64,000 bases of DNA from Pseudonocardia autotrophica. GTDB lineage: Bacteria; Actinomycetota; Actinomycetes; Mycobacteriales; Pseudonocardiaceae. Below the pieces are notes generated by a model. It had not been told where the DNA came from. It ran no database searches and saw nothing but the letters and a program-made list of their open reading frames with translations. Position numbers and translations under genes: made by a program. The stretch spans positions 3,162,001 to 3,226,000 of the forward strand of contig NZ_AP018920.1 in assembly GCF_003945385.1 (NCBI RefSeq). The letters are read 5' to 3'. How positions within the stretch are numbered: position 1 is the stretch's first letter; every line of letters starts with the position of its first letter. This document shows positions 16,877 through 24,137 of this stretch, piece by piece.

Positions 16877-17521
16877 CTAGAGGCCACCCCCGACAGTGAA
16901 CCCACGCAGGAGGTCCGCGGCGGACCCACGCAGGAGCCCCGCGGCCGCCCCGCACGCCTCGTCGGTGATCACGTGCTCGTCCCCGGGCTCGATCCGCAGA
17001 TCCACCGCCGCCCCGCCTGCGGTGAGCAGCGCGGCGGTCTCCTCGACCCGCCACCGCGGCACCCACGGGTCGTCGGCGATCGACCGCAGCACCACCGGGG
17101 TCCCGGCGAGGGATCCGGCGGGCGGCGCCGGCAGCGGGTCCGGACCGACGAAACCGCCGGTGAACAGCACCAGCCCGGCGAGCGGGGCGGTGTGCCGGGT
17201 GAGCACGTGGTGCGCGGCCAGGCAGGCGCCCTGGGAGAAACCCCAGAGCACCACCCGGTCCCGGTCGTAGCCGTCCTCGGCGAGCCGGGCCAGCTGGTCG
17301 TCGACCACGCCGAGCGCCCTCTCCAGCGCGGCCCGGTTCTGCTCGAACGGCTCCAGGAACGGCTTCGGGTACCAGGACGCGCCGTCCGCACGCGGCGCCA
17401 CGAACCGCGCCGGGACCGGCCCGAACCGGGTCGCCGTCGCCCGCATGTCCGCCGGGTCGCGGCCCCGCCCGTGCAGGGCCAGCACCGCGACCGGGGCGTC
17501 CGGATCGCCCCAGCGGAGCAT
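16877..17521 (-). CDS. Phospholipase/carboxylesterase, MhqD-like alpha/beta hydrolase
   Basis: 214 residues. The nucleophile elbow GFSQGA is near residue 100, with LALHGRGRDPADM forming the oxyanion region near residue 17, the acid in SIADDPWVP and the His in PGDEHVITDEA. Start ATG overlaps the dioxygenase stop by 4 bp. In Bacillus subtilis the MhqO dioxygenase and MhqD esterase are co-transcribed in the quinone-response regulon, and the same gene pair is seen here. The function as quinone or aldehyde detoxification is an inference from this pairing. Confidence 0.85.
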   Translation of the reverse strand: MLRWGDPDAPVAVLALHGRGRDPADMRATATRFGPVPARFVAPRADGASWYPKPFLEPFEQNRAALERALGVVDDQLARLAEDGYDRDRVVLWGFSQGACLAAHHVLTRHTAPLAGLVLFTGGFVGPDPLPAPPAGSLAGTPVVLRSIADDPWVPRWRVEETAALLTAGGAAVDLRIEPGDEHVITDEACGAAAGLLRGSAADLLRGFTVGGGL

Positions 17522-18474
17522 CAGATGACGATCGGCTCGAGCTTGCCGAAGATCTCCTCGCGCCGGTGCTCGAACTGCTCGGGGAGCTGGAACCGGCTGC
17601 CCAGCTCGTGCGGGGACTCGTCGCAGGTCCAGCCGCCCTCCGGGTGGGTGACGGCGAGCTCGAACAGCGCCCCGGCGGGCGTCCGGACGTAGACGCTCTT
17701 GAAGTACTTGCGGTCCTTGAGCTCGGAGATGTCGGTGTAGCCTGCGCCCTCGATCGCGAACTTCACGTCGTCCTGGTTGCGCAGGTCGGACACGTTCCAC
17801 GCGAAGTGGTGGTGGGTGCCCGCGCCGTAGCGCCAGGTGCCCTGGTCGTCCCGCCGGTTGACGGTGATCTCCAGGTGGTTGCCGAACTTCGCGTCGCCGA
17901 TCCGCAGAGCGGCGACGTCGCCCTCCTCGACCGGGGCGCCCTGGGCGAAGAACGACTCGTCGGCGAACTCGACCATCCGGTCCGGCGTGGTCACGTGCAG
18001 CCCGACGCCGTGGATGCCGTGGATCGCGTGCTCCGGCGGGACGCCGTGCCCGGCATGGCCGGTCCGCGGGTCACCGGTGTTCGGCACGAACACGTACTCG
18101 ATACCGGACGGGTGCCGGAACGCCAGCCGCCTGCGGTCGAACCGCTCCACGTCGGTCACCTCGACGTCGTGCGTCGCGAGCCGGTGCGACCAGAAGTCCA
18201 GCGAGCCCTCCGGCACCGACAGCAGGACCTCACGGGCCTGGTTGGTGCCGCGGGTGCCGAACTGGCCTGCCTGCGCCCACGGGAACGTGGTGACCACGCT
18301 CGACGGGTCGCCGTCGGCGTTGGAGTAGTAGAGGTGATAGATCGGCAGCGACCCGTCGAAGAGCACGGTGCGCTTGATGAAGCGCATGCCCAGGATCTTC
18401 ACGTGGAAGTCCACGTCCTCCTGGGCGTGTCCCACGGACAGGGTCACGTGGTGCGAGCCCTCGACATGGGCCAT
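17521..18474 (-). CDS. VOC-family ring-cleaving dioxygenase, MhqO/LinE-like
   Basis: 317 residues made of two vicinal-oxygen-chelate modules. The first starts at GSHHVTLSVGHAQEDVDFH with a metal His, and the second begins at GIHGVGLHVTTPD near residue 150, with GTHHHFAWNV and ELAVTHPEGG giving further ligand candidates. This is the extradiol dioxygenase branch that opens hydroquinone rings. The ATG at 18474 is chosen because GGAGG lies 7 bp upstream; longer in-frame extensions lack similarity. It is the first gene of a coupled pair and divergent from an AraC regulator. Confidence 0.88.
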   Translation of the reverse strand: MAHVEGSHHVTLSVGHAQEDVDFHVKILGMRFIKRTVLFDGSLPIYHLYYSNADGDPSSVVTTFPWAQAGQFGTRGTNQAREVLLSVPEGSLDFWSHRLATHDVEVTDVERFDRRRLAFRHPSGIEYVFVPNTGDPRTGHAGHGVPPEHAIHGIHGVGLHVTTPDRMVEFADESFFAQGAPVEEGDVAALRIGDAKFGNHLEITVNRRDDQGTWRYGAGTHHHFAWNVSDLRNQDDVKFAIEGAGYTDISELKDRKYFKSVYVRTPAGALFELAVTHPEGGWTCDESPHELGSRFQLPEQFEHRREEIFGKLEPIVI

Positions 18475-18506
18475 GGTGGAACCTCCGCTGCGTCGCCGGA
18501 TCGGTC

Positions 18507-18565
18507 GGTTCCGACGGTAGGAACCCGGAGGCCCGGTGCGCATCGGCAGGCAGCGCAGGAACCTG
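18507..18565. promoter_or_regulatory. Inverted repeats in the AraC / dioxygenase divergent promoter region
   Basis: GGTTCC-N7-GGAACC at 18507-18525 and the perfect 10-bp palindrome CAGGAACCTG at 18556-18565 share the GGAACC core. They lie between the two divergent starts (18474 and 18616), the position expected for operators of the neighbouring AraC-type regulator. Confidence 0.45.
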
Positions 18566-18615
18566 TCGTGTCCGTGCACGGCGGGCTACCGTGGGCGATC
18601 GTGGGGCACCGGGTG

Positions 18616-19596
18616 ATGACGACCGATCTCGCCGCCGCCGTCCCGGCCATCGGGGCCGAGCAACGCTTCGTCCCGTGGACGGCCGCGGTCCGCGAGGGCA
18701 TCGCCGGGTTCGGCTTCGAGTGCGAGCGCCCGCACGTGTTCACCGGGTCGGTCGGGACCCGTTCGGCGGACGGCGTGGATCTGGTGACGCTCGCCGGCGC
18801 CGGGCACGCCGCGGACCGCGACGCCGGTGAGATCGCCGCCGCCGACACCGGGTGCTACGTGCTCGGCCTGCAGCTCGCCGGCGGGGCCCGGATCACCCAG
18901 GACGGCCGCACCGCCGTGCTCGGACCGGGCCGCTACGCCCTCTACGACGCGTCCCGCCCGGTCCGGGTGGAGGCCGGCGACGGTTACCGGGCGCTGTGCG
19001 TGCGCTTCGCGCACGACCGGGTCGAGCCGCGCGGCGGCGAGTCGCTGGCCGGGATCACCGGCACCGCGTTCGACTACCGGCCGGGCCTGCCGGCCACGGT
19101 GTGGGACACCGTGATCAGCCTGAACCGGAATCTGCCGACGCTCGGCGCGCACGGCCCGCTGGCGATGCGCGGTGTGATGGATCTGATCGGGGTGCTGCTG
19201 CGGTCGGCCGCCGGCGCCGAGCCGCAGCCGCGGTGCGACCTGCTGGACCGGATCAAGGCCTACGCCGACGCCCGGCTCGGCGATCCGGACCTGAGCCCCG
19301 CCGGGATCGCCGCCGCGCACTACGTCTCGGCGCGCCACCTGCACAACCTGTTCGCCGGGACCGGCACCAGTGCGGCGTCCTGGATCCGGTCGCGCCGGGT
19401 CGAGATGTGCCGGCGCGATCTGGCCGATCCGGCGGCGGCCGCGATGCCCGCGGCGGCGATCGGTGCCCGCTGGGGCTTCCGCGGCCCCTCGCACTTCGGG
19501 CAGGTGTTCAAGCGGGAGACCGGACTGACCCCGGCCGCCTACCGGGAACGCGCCGCCGCTCAGCCCGCGGTGAGCAGTTCGTCGAGCTGCTCGTAG
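18616..19596 (+). CDS. AraC family transcriptional regulator
   Basis: 326 residues. Residues 1-190 are an AraC-binding-like cupin region similar to the N-terminal domain of the FeaR/NphR group, with GPGRYALYDASRPVRV. Residues 225-325 contain the two helix-turn-helix motifs, including LSPAGIAAAHYVSARHLHNLF and RWGFRGPSHFGQVFKRETGLTPAAYR. ATG 18616 is used; GTG codons at 18601 and 18613 are alternatives. It is divergent from the MhqO/MhqD-like pair and probably controls it. The last 37 bp overlap the convergent AHSA1 gene. Confidence 0.88.
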   Translation: MTTDLAAAVPAIGAEQRFVPWTAAVREGIAGFGFECERPHVFTGSVGTRSADGVDLVTLAGAGHAADRDAGEIAAADTGCYVLGLQLAGGARITQDGRTAVLGPGRYALYDASRPVRVEAGDGYRALCVRFAHDRVEPRGGESLAGITGTAFDYRPGLPATVWDTVISLNRNLPTLGAHGPLAMRGVMDLIGVLLRSAAGAEPQPRCDLLDRIKAYADARLGDPDLSPAGIAAAHYVSARHLHNLFAGTGTSAASWIRSRRVEMCRRDLADPAAAAMPAAAIGARWGFRGPSHFGQVFKRETGLTPAAYRERAAAQPAVSSSSSCS

Positions 19597-20042
19597 CCCT
19601 CGTTCACGCCGACCTCCATGCCGGAGGCGAGCATCGCGTCGCGGGCCTCGAACGACTCGAACAGCGACGTGCCGACCAGCCGGGTGCGGCCGCCGTCGAG
19701 TGCGGTCAGGGTGAGGGTCTCCAGGCAGACGCCGTCCGGGAAACCCTCGAAGGTGAAGGTCTGCACGATCCGCTCGGACGGCCGGACCTCGTGGAAGGAC
19801 CCGTAGAAGCGGTACTCGCCGTCGGCGTCGGTGTGCGTGTAGCGGTAACCGCCACCGGTCTCGGCGTCCCACCGCTGCACGGTCATCGTCAGGTTGCGCG
19901 GGCCGAGCCAGCGCCGCACCTTCTCGACGTCGACGTGCGCGTCGAAGACCCGCTCCGGCGGGGCGTCGAACTCCCGGGTGATCCGGACCATCGGAAGATC
20001 CCGGACGGACTCGATGCTGGTCTCACGGGTGGTCGTGCTCAT
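19560..20042 (-). CDS. SRPBCC / AHSA1 (activator of Hsp90-like) domain protein
   Basis: 160 residues. The START-like fold is marked by MVRITREFDAPPERVFDAHVD near residue 18, a WLGPRNLTMTV segment, GGGYRYTHTDADG and LTLTALDGGRTRL, and ends with a GYEQLDELL helix. Bacterial members of this type bind small hydrophobic ligands and almost always follow an ArsR gene, as here, with a 4-bp ATGA overlap. Ligand unknown. Confidence 0.88.
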   Translation of the reverse strand: MSTTTRETSIESVRDLPMVRITREFDAPPERVFDAHVDVEKVRRWLGPRNLTMTVQRWDAETGGGYRYTHTDADGEYRFYGSFHEVRPSERIVQTFTFEGFPDGVCLETLTLTALDGGRTRLVGTSLFESFEARDAMLASGMEVGVNEGYEQLDELLTAG

Positions 20043-20392
20043 GACGCTGCTCCCTCGCTCGTGCCGGTGGATCCCGGCGCCTCGTCCGCCAGCAGTTCGT
20101 CGAGGCGCTGGTAGCGCTGCTCGACCTGCCGCCGGTACCGCTCGATCCAGGCCGTCATCAGGTCGAACACCTCCGCCTCGAGATGCACCGGACGCCGCTG
20201 GGCCTGCCGGCTGCGCCGGACCAGCCCCGCGTCCTCGAGGACCTTGATGTGTTTCGACACGGCCTGCAGGGAGACGTCGTAGGGCTCGGCGAGCTCGTTC
20301 ACCGTCGCGTCGTCGGTGGCCAGCCGGGCCACCATGTCGCGACGCAGCGGGTCCGCCAGCGCGGCGAACACCCTCGAGAGCCGGTCCTCCAC
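20039..20392 (-). CDS. ArsR-family transcriptional repressor
   Basis: 117 residues with a winged helix: LSRVFAALADPLRRDMVARL, then NELAEPYDVSLQAVSKHIKVLEDAGLVRR. It lacks the metal-binding cysteines of ArsR/SmtB, so it belongs to the ligand- or protein-sensing type paired with AHSA1 proteins. The GTG at 20392 is chosen because AGGAGGGG ends 3 bp before it. A TTG at 20410 is also in frame but lies inside the operator repeat. The operon with AHSA1 is probably self-repressed through the two sites upstream. Confidence 0.9.
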   Translation of the reverse strand: MEDRLSRVFAALADPLRRDMVARLATDDATVNELAEPYDVSLQAVSKHIKVLEDAGLVRRSRQAQRRPVHLEAEVFDLMTAWIERYRRQVEQRYQRLDELLADEAPGSTGTSEGAAS

Positions 20393-20406
20393 GTTCCCCT
20401 CCTTGC

Positions 20407-20422
20407 TCAACCTTTCGGTTGA
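20407..20422. promoter_or_regulatory. Operator site 1 for the ArsR regulator
   Basis: Inverted repeat TCAACC-TTTC-GGTTGA, ending 15 bp before the GTG start of arsR on the minus strand. The same half-sites occur again at 20452-20469. Confidence 0.72.
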
Positions 20423-20451
20423 ATAGGACGCTAACGGAGGACCGGCTCGTA

Positions 20452-20469
20452 TTCAACCCTCAGGTTGAA
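20452..20469. promoter_or_regulatory. Operator site 2 for the ArsR regulator
   Basis: Inverted repeat TTCAACC-CTCA-GGTTGAA with perfect 7-bp arms and the same 4-bp spacing as site 1. The two centres are 46 bp apart, between four and five helical turns, so two dimers could lie near one another on the DNA. The site lies 11 bp past the pirin stop codon. Confidence 0.72.
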
Positions 20470-20479
20470 CGACGGCGGA

Positions 20480-21466
20480 TCAGCTGAAGGAGCCGGGCAG
20501 CGAGCCGTGCGGCACGTAGTCCGAGGGGACGACGCCGAGCCGTCCGCGCTGGTAGTCCTCGAACGCCTCGTGCACCTCGGCCTTGGTGTTCATCACGAAC
20601 GGTCCGGCCCACGCCACCGGCTCGCGGATCGGCAGCCCGCCGAGCACGACGACGTCGAACGCGGGATGGCGGGACTCCTGGGAGACGTTGCCGCCCATGG
20701 TGATCGCGTCGCCCGGGCCGAACACGGCGAGCTGCCCGGTCCGGATCGGCCGCCGATCGGCGCCGACCGTGCCGGAGCCGCTCATGACGTAGACCAGTGC
20801 GTTGAACTCGCGCGGCCACGGCAGGCGCAGCTCGCCGCCGGGGGAGACGGTCGCGTGCACCATCGCCATCGGGGTGTGCGTCGCGCCCGGGCCGGAGATC
20901 CCGGCGACGTCACCGGCGATCACCCGCAGCAGTGCGCCGCCGTCCGGGCTCGCGACGAGGCCGGACTCCGCGGCGCGCAGGTCCTGGTACTTCGGCGGCA
21001 GCCACTTGTCCTTCTTCGGCAGATTCACCCAGAGCTGCAGGCCGTGGAACAGCCCGCCGCTGCGGACCAGTGCCTCCGGTGGACGCTCGATGTGCAGCAG
21101 GCCGGAGCCGGCCGTCATCCACTGGGTGTCGCCGTTGGTGATGGTGCCGCCACCGCCGTGCGAGTCACCGTGCTCGAAGGTGCCGTCGATGATGTAGGTG
21201 ACGGTCTCGAAGCCGCGGTGCGGATGCCAGGAGGTGCCCTTCGGCTCGCCCGGCGCGTACTCGACCTCGCCCAGCTGGTCCATGTGCAGGAAGGGATCGA
21301 GGTCGCGCAGGTCGACACCCTGGAAGGCGCGGCGGACCGGGAAGCCCTCGCCCTCGTAGCCCTTCGGGGCGGTGGTGACCGAGCGGACCCCGCGATCGAG
21401 GTCGGTCGGGCCCGGCGCGGGGACGCGGGGCAACGTGCTGACGTCGGTGACGGTGACGGCGGGCAT
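20480..21466 (-). CDS. Pirin family protein
   Basis: 328 residues with a bicupin fold. Metal-site residues of the first cupin are visible in WHPHRGFETVTYI (His pair and Glu context) and SHGGGGTITNGDTQWMTAGSG with GLLHIE; the second cupin runs from about 190 to the end. Some pirins have quercetinase activity and others act as redox-linked regulators. A palindrome typical of MarR- or TetR-type control lies upstream at 21491-21504. Confidence 0.92.
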   Translation of the reverse strand: MPAVTVTDVSTLPRVPAPGPTDLDRGVRSVTTAPKGYEGEGFPVRRAFQGVDLRDLDPFLHMDQLGEVEYAPGEPKGTSWHPHRGFETVTYIIDGTFEHGDSHGGGGTITNGDTQWMTAGSGLLHIERPPEALVRSGGLFHGLQLWVNLPKKDKWLPPKYQDLRAAESGLVASPDGGALLRVIAGDVAGISGPGATHTPMAMVHATVSPGGELRLPWPREFNALVYVMSGSGTVGADRRPIRTGQLAVFGPGDAITMGGNVSQESRHPAFDVVVLGGLPIREPVAWAGPFVMNTKAEVHEAFEDYQRGRLGVVPSDYVPHGSLPGSFS

Positions 21467-21490
21467 CGGATCCTCCGGGGGTCGGTGTCG

Positions 21491-21504
21491 GTTGAACGCT
21501 CAAC
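21491..21504. promoter_or_regulatory. Palindrome upstream of pirin
   Basis: GTTGA-ACGC-TCAAC, 25-38 bp upstream of the pirin start and about 45 bp before the divergent F420 gene. A CAATAAGGGTAG stretch beside it is the only AT-richer part of the gap and probably holds a promoter element. Confidence 0.5.
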
Positions 21505-21549
21505 AATAAGGGTAGCGCTGCTGTTCCCGGGCGGCCAGACTGACCGGTG

Positions 21550-21975
21550 ATGCCCGCACTGTCGCAGTCCACCGCCGGGGAGCTGCTCGCCTCCGCCCGG
21601 GTCGCGCGGCTCGCCACGATCCGGCCCGCCGACGGCACCCCACGGCTGGTCCCCATCACGTTCGCGCTGGTCGACGACGTGCTGGTGTCCGTGGTCGATC
21701 GGGTCAAGGCGAAACGGCACACCCGGCTGGCCCGGCTGCGCGACATCGCCGCCGATCCGCGGGTGGGACTGCTCGCCGACCACTACGACGACGACTGGTC
21801 GCAGCTGTGGTGGGTGCGGGTGGACGCCGTCGCCGAGCTGCACACCCGCGGGGAGATCCACGAGCGCGCGATCGCGGCCCTGGCGGCGAAGTACCCGCCC
21901 TACGCGGCCGAGCCGCCCGACGGGGACGTGCTCGTGCTGACCCCGACCCGCTGGACCGGCTGGTCCGCGCACTGA
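21550..21975 (+). CDS. PPOX-class F420-dependent oxidoreductase (TIGR03668-like)
   Basis: 141 residues with a split-barrel flavin/F420 fold: ARVARLATIRPADGTPRLVPITFALVDD at the start, VDRVKAKRHTRLARLRDIAADPRVGLLADHYDDDW in the middle and RWTGWSAH at the end. The KAKRHTRLARLRD segment and WTGWSA ending are typical of the TIGR03668 subfamily. ATG 21550 follows directly on an in-frame GTG. Substrate unknown. Confidence 0.87.
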   Translation: MPALSQSTAGELLASARVARLATIRPADGTPRLVPITFALVDDVLVSVVDRVKAKRHTRLARLRDIAADPRVGLLADHYDDDWSQLWWVRVDAVAELHTRGEIHERAIAALAAKYPPYAAEPPDGDVLVLTPTRWTGWSAH

Positions 21976-22120
21976 TCCGATCCGCGCGCCGCCCCGGTCG
22001 TCGCGCACGCCCGGGGTGGTGCGCGGTCGCCGGCTCAGCGCGCGTTGAAGGGCGCCGCCGGGTCCACCTCCCCGCCGATCTTCCGGGGCGCCGGGTCTCG
22101 TCCGGTTCGGCGCGGATCGG

Positions 22121-22232
22121 CCCGGGGCGCCGCTGGATCACCGGCCCGGGGCGCCGCTGGGTCACTGGCCCGCGGCGCTGCTGGATCACCGGCCCGCGGC
22201 GCGGCTGGATCACCGCCCTGCGGCGCGCGCCA
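22121..22232. repeat. 24-bp tandem repeat, about 4.5 copies, between convergent genes
   Basis: Units start at 22121, 22145, 22169 and 22193, with a partial fifth from 22217. Each differs by two to four bases and contains GCTGGATCACCGG or a close variant. Because 24 is divisible by three the region reads as an 8-residue repeat in every frame, but no frame has a good start and protein-like context. It separates the F420 gene from the alpha/beta hydrolase. Confidence 0.88.
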
Positions 22233-22237
22233 GCCGG

Positions 22238-22999
22238 TCACGGCAGGTCGGCGAGGAATCCGGTGATCGCGGCGGCGGCCTCGTCCGGAAGCTCCAGATG
22301 TGGCGAGTGCCCGCAGGGCAGCTCGGCGACGGTGACCGGGCCGGCGGCCCGCTCCGCGACGCTGCGGACGTGCACGATGCTGCCGTACGGGTCGTCGTCG
22401 CCCTGGATCCCGAGCACCGGCGCGGTGATCGCGGACAGCTCGTCGCGGACGTCCCAGGCGCGGAACTCCTCGGCCAGCCACATGTCGTTCCAGCCGCGGA
22501 AGGCGGCGTCCGGGTCGTCGTGATGGCGGGCCATCCGGTCGCGCAGGTCGCCGTCCTCGAACGCGGTCCGCGCGGCCCGGATCTCGGTGAGCGCGAAGTC
22601 CTCGACCAGCACGTGCGGGGCGAGGACGACCACCCCGGACACGTCGAGCCGGGCGGCGGCCAGCAGCGCGATCGTCCCGCCGTCGGAGTGCCCGACCGGG
22701 ATCGGGCGGTGCAACCCGAGCGCGGAGCACAGTGCCGGGACGACGCCGGTCGCCTCCGCCGCCATGAACGACGTCGTCCGTGGGGCGAGCGGGCGATCCG
22801 AACGGCCGTGCCCGAGCCGCGAGTAGGCGACGGCGCGCCGGCCGCTCTGCTCGGCGATCCGCCGGTGGAACCCGCGCCACAGACCGACCGAGCCGAGGCC
22901 CTCGTGCAGGAACAGCAGGGGCGCGAGGTCCGGGGAACCGGGCACGTCGTCGAACTCGTGGCGGAGGCCGTCGAGTTCCAGCAGGGTCGTCGCGGGCAC
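22238..22999 (-). CDS. Alpha/beta hydrolase
   Basis: 253 residues. LLFLHEGLGSVGLWRGF provides the oxyanion HEG-type loop, the nucleophile Ser lies in GHSDGG near residue 104, the acid is in GIQGDDDPYG and the His in PCGHSPHLELPD near residue 233. This is the MhpC/EphA-like superfamily. Substrate not recognised. The start codon lies 33 bp from a large palindrome. Confidence 0.87.
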   Translation of the reverse strand: MPATTLLELDGLRHEFDDVPGSPDLAPLLFLHEGLGSVGLWRGFHRRIAEQSGRRAVAYSRLGHGRSDRPLAPRTTSFMAAEATGVVPALCSALGLHRPIPVGHSDGGTIALLAAARLDVSGVVVLAPHVLVEDFALTEIRAARTAFEDGDLRDRMARHHDDPDAAFRGWNDMWLAEEFRAWDVRDELSAITAPVLGIQGDDDPYGSIVHVRSVAERAAGPVTVAELPCGHSPHLELPDEAAAAITGFLADLP

Positions 23000-23031
23000 G
23001 GTCGATCATGCTAGGTGCTGCGCCACCGCCG

Positions 23032-23096
23032 TCCGCACGGGTTCGTCGCGTTCGCACGGGATCCGATCCCGTGCGAACGCGACGAACCCGTGCGGA
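23032..23096. repeat. 65-bp near-perfect palindrome with 32-bp arms
   Basis: Arms 23032-23063 and 23065-23096 are exact complements around a single C, with GGGATC-C-GATCCC at the centre. Each arm also holds two copies of CGCACGGG. In RNA this gives a very stable hairpin; in supercoiled DNA it could form a cruciform. It lies between divergent genes (starts at 22999 and 23181), so it is not in the position of a normal terminator for either gene. Confidence 0.95.
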
Positions 23097-23180
23097 TCAC
23101 GGCGGAGGTGGCCGGAGGGCCCTCGCTCGTCGGGGTGCGTCGGGTTGCGGGTGACTGTGTGGTGCTGAAAGGTTCCGCCG

Positions 23181-24137
23181 GTGTCCGTCGCCCGGCAGCA
23201 CCCCACTCGACCGTCCGGACGGGTCGCGCGGCTGGCCGTCGCGCTGGTCGCGGTGCTCGTGACCGCCACCGGCTGTGCCGGCGCCACCGACGGGCAGACG
23301 GTGCGGCTCGCCCAGTTCCCGTGGAGCGCGGCGAAGCTGACCAACGCGATCCTGGCCGATGTCGCCGCCGGGCATCCGGAGCTCGGGGTGGGGGAGCTCA
23401 AGACCATCCAGGTCGGGCCCGCGACCGCGTGGGCGGGTGCCCAGCGCGGTGACGTCGACGTGCTCACCGAGGTCGCGATGCCCAACCAGTCCGAGCTCGC
23501 CGCGAAGGCCGAACCCCGGATCGAGCTGGTACACCCGACCTACGACGGCGCCGACCAGGGCTGGTACGTCCCCACCGCGATGCTCGGCCCCGGGCAGCCA
23601 CTCGAGGGGCTGCGCAGCGTCACCCAGCTCAACGACTACGCGGCCGCGCTGGACAACCGGCTGGTCGACTCCGACCCGAGCTTCCTCACCACCGAACAGA
23701 ACGCCAAGCGGCTCGCCGGCTACGGCCTGGACCTGGAGCAGATCACCTCCAGCGAGGCCGCGCAGATCGCCGAGCTGCGCCGGTCACAGGAGCGCGGGAC
23801 GCCGATCCTGGTCTACCTCTACCGGCCGCACTACATCTTCGAGGAGATCGAGCTGACCAGGCTGGAGGAGCCGAACCCGGCCCGCGACGACTGTTTCACC
23901 ACCGGCGACGGGGCCTGCGCGATGCCGGCCTACTCGGCGTGGACCGCCGCCGCCGGCGACCTGACCACGACCGCCCCGCGGTTCGCGGAGCTGCTCGGGC
24001 GCTTCGAGCTGCCACTGGCCGATGTCGAACAGATGCTGCAACGGGTGGACGTCGACAACGAGGACGTCGAGACGGTGGCCCGCGACTACGTGGCCACCAA
24101 CCCCGACCGGGTCCGGGAATGGGTGGGTACACCGTGA
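23181..24137 (+). CDS. Glycine betaine/choline-type ABC transporter substrate-binding lipoprotein
   Basis: 318 residues with a signal peptide and lipobox ending TATGC-A. The OpuAC-type body shows QFPWSAAKLTNAILADV near residue 45, WAGAQRGDVDVLTEVAMPNQ, DQGWYVPT, and a late PILVYLYRPHYIFEEIELTRLEEP segment that supplies aromatic ligand residues. Family role: capture of quaternary amines such as glycine betaine or proline betaine outside the cell. It is the first gene of a three-gene operon (GTGA overlap with the ATPase). Confidence 0.88.
   Translation: MSVARQHPTRPSGRVARLAVALVAVLVTATGCAGATDGQTVRLAQFPWSAAKLTNAILADVAAGHPELGVGELKTIQVGPATAWAGAQRGDVDVLTEVAMPNQSELAAKAEPRIELVHPTYDGADQGWYVPTAMLGPGQPLEGLRSVTQLNDYAAALDNRLVDSDPSFLTTEQNAKRLAGYGLDLEQITSSEAAQIAELRRSQERGTPILVYLYRPHYIFEEIELTRLEEPNPARDDCFTTGDGACAMPAYSAWTAAAGDLTTTAPRFAELLGRFELPLADVEQMLQRVDVDNEDVETVARDYVATNPDRVREWVGTP

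Noticed and set aside
14063..17692. Very long plus-strand open frame (over 1200 codons) opposite the SNF2 helicase
   Set aside because: It is the mirror of a strongly biased GC-rich gene; its translation is rich in Arg, Gln, His and Gly with no domain, while the minus strand has complete SNF2 motifs.
20392..20410. TTG at 20410 as arsR start
   Set aside because: It falls within operator site 1, and a strong AGGAGGGG lies directly before GTG 20392.
23032..23096. Reading the 65-bp palindrome as a transcription terminator
   Set aside because: It lies upstream of both flanking divergent genes, so neither would be terminated by it; it is listed as a repeat instead.
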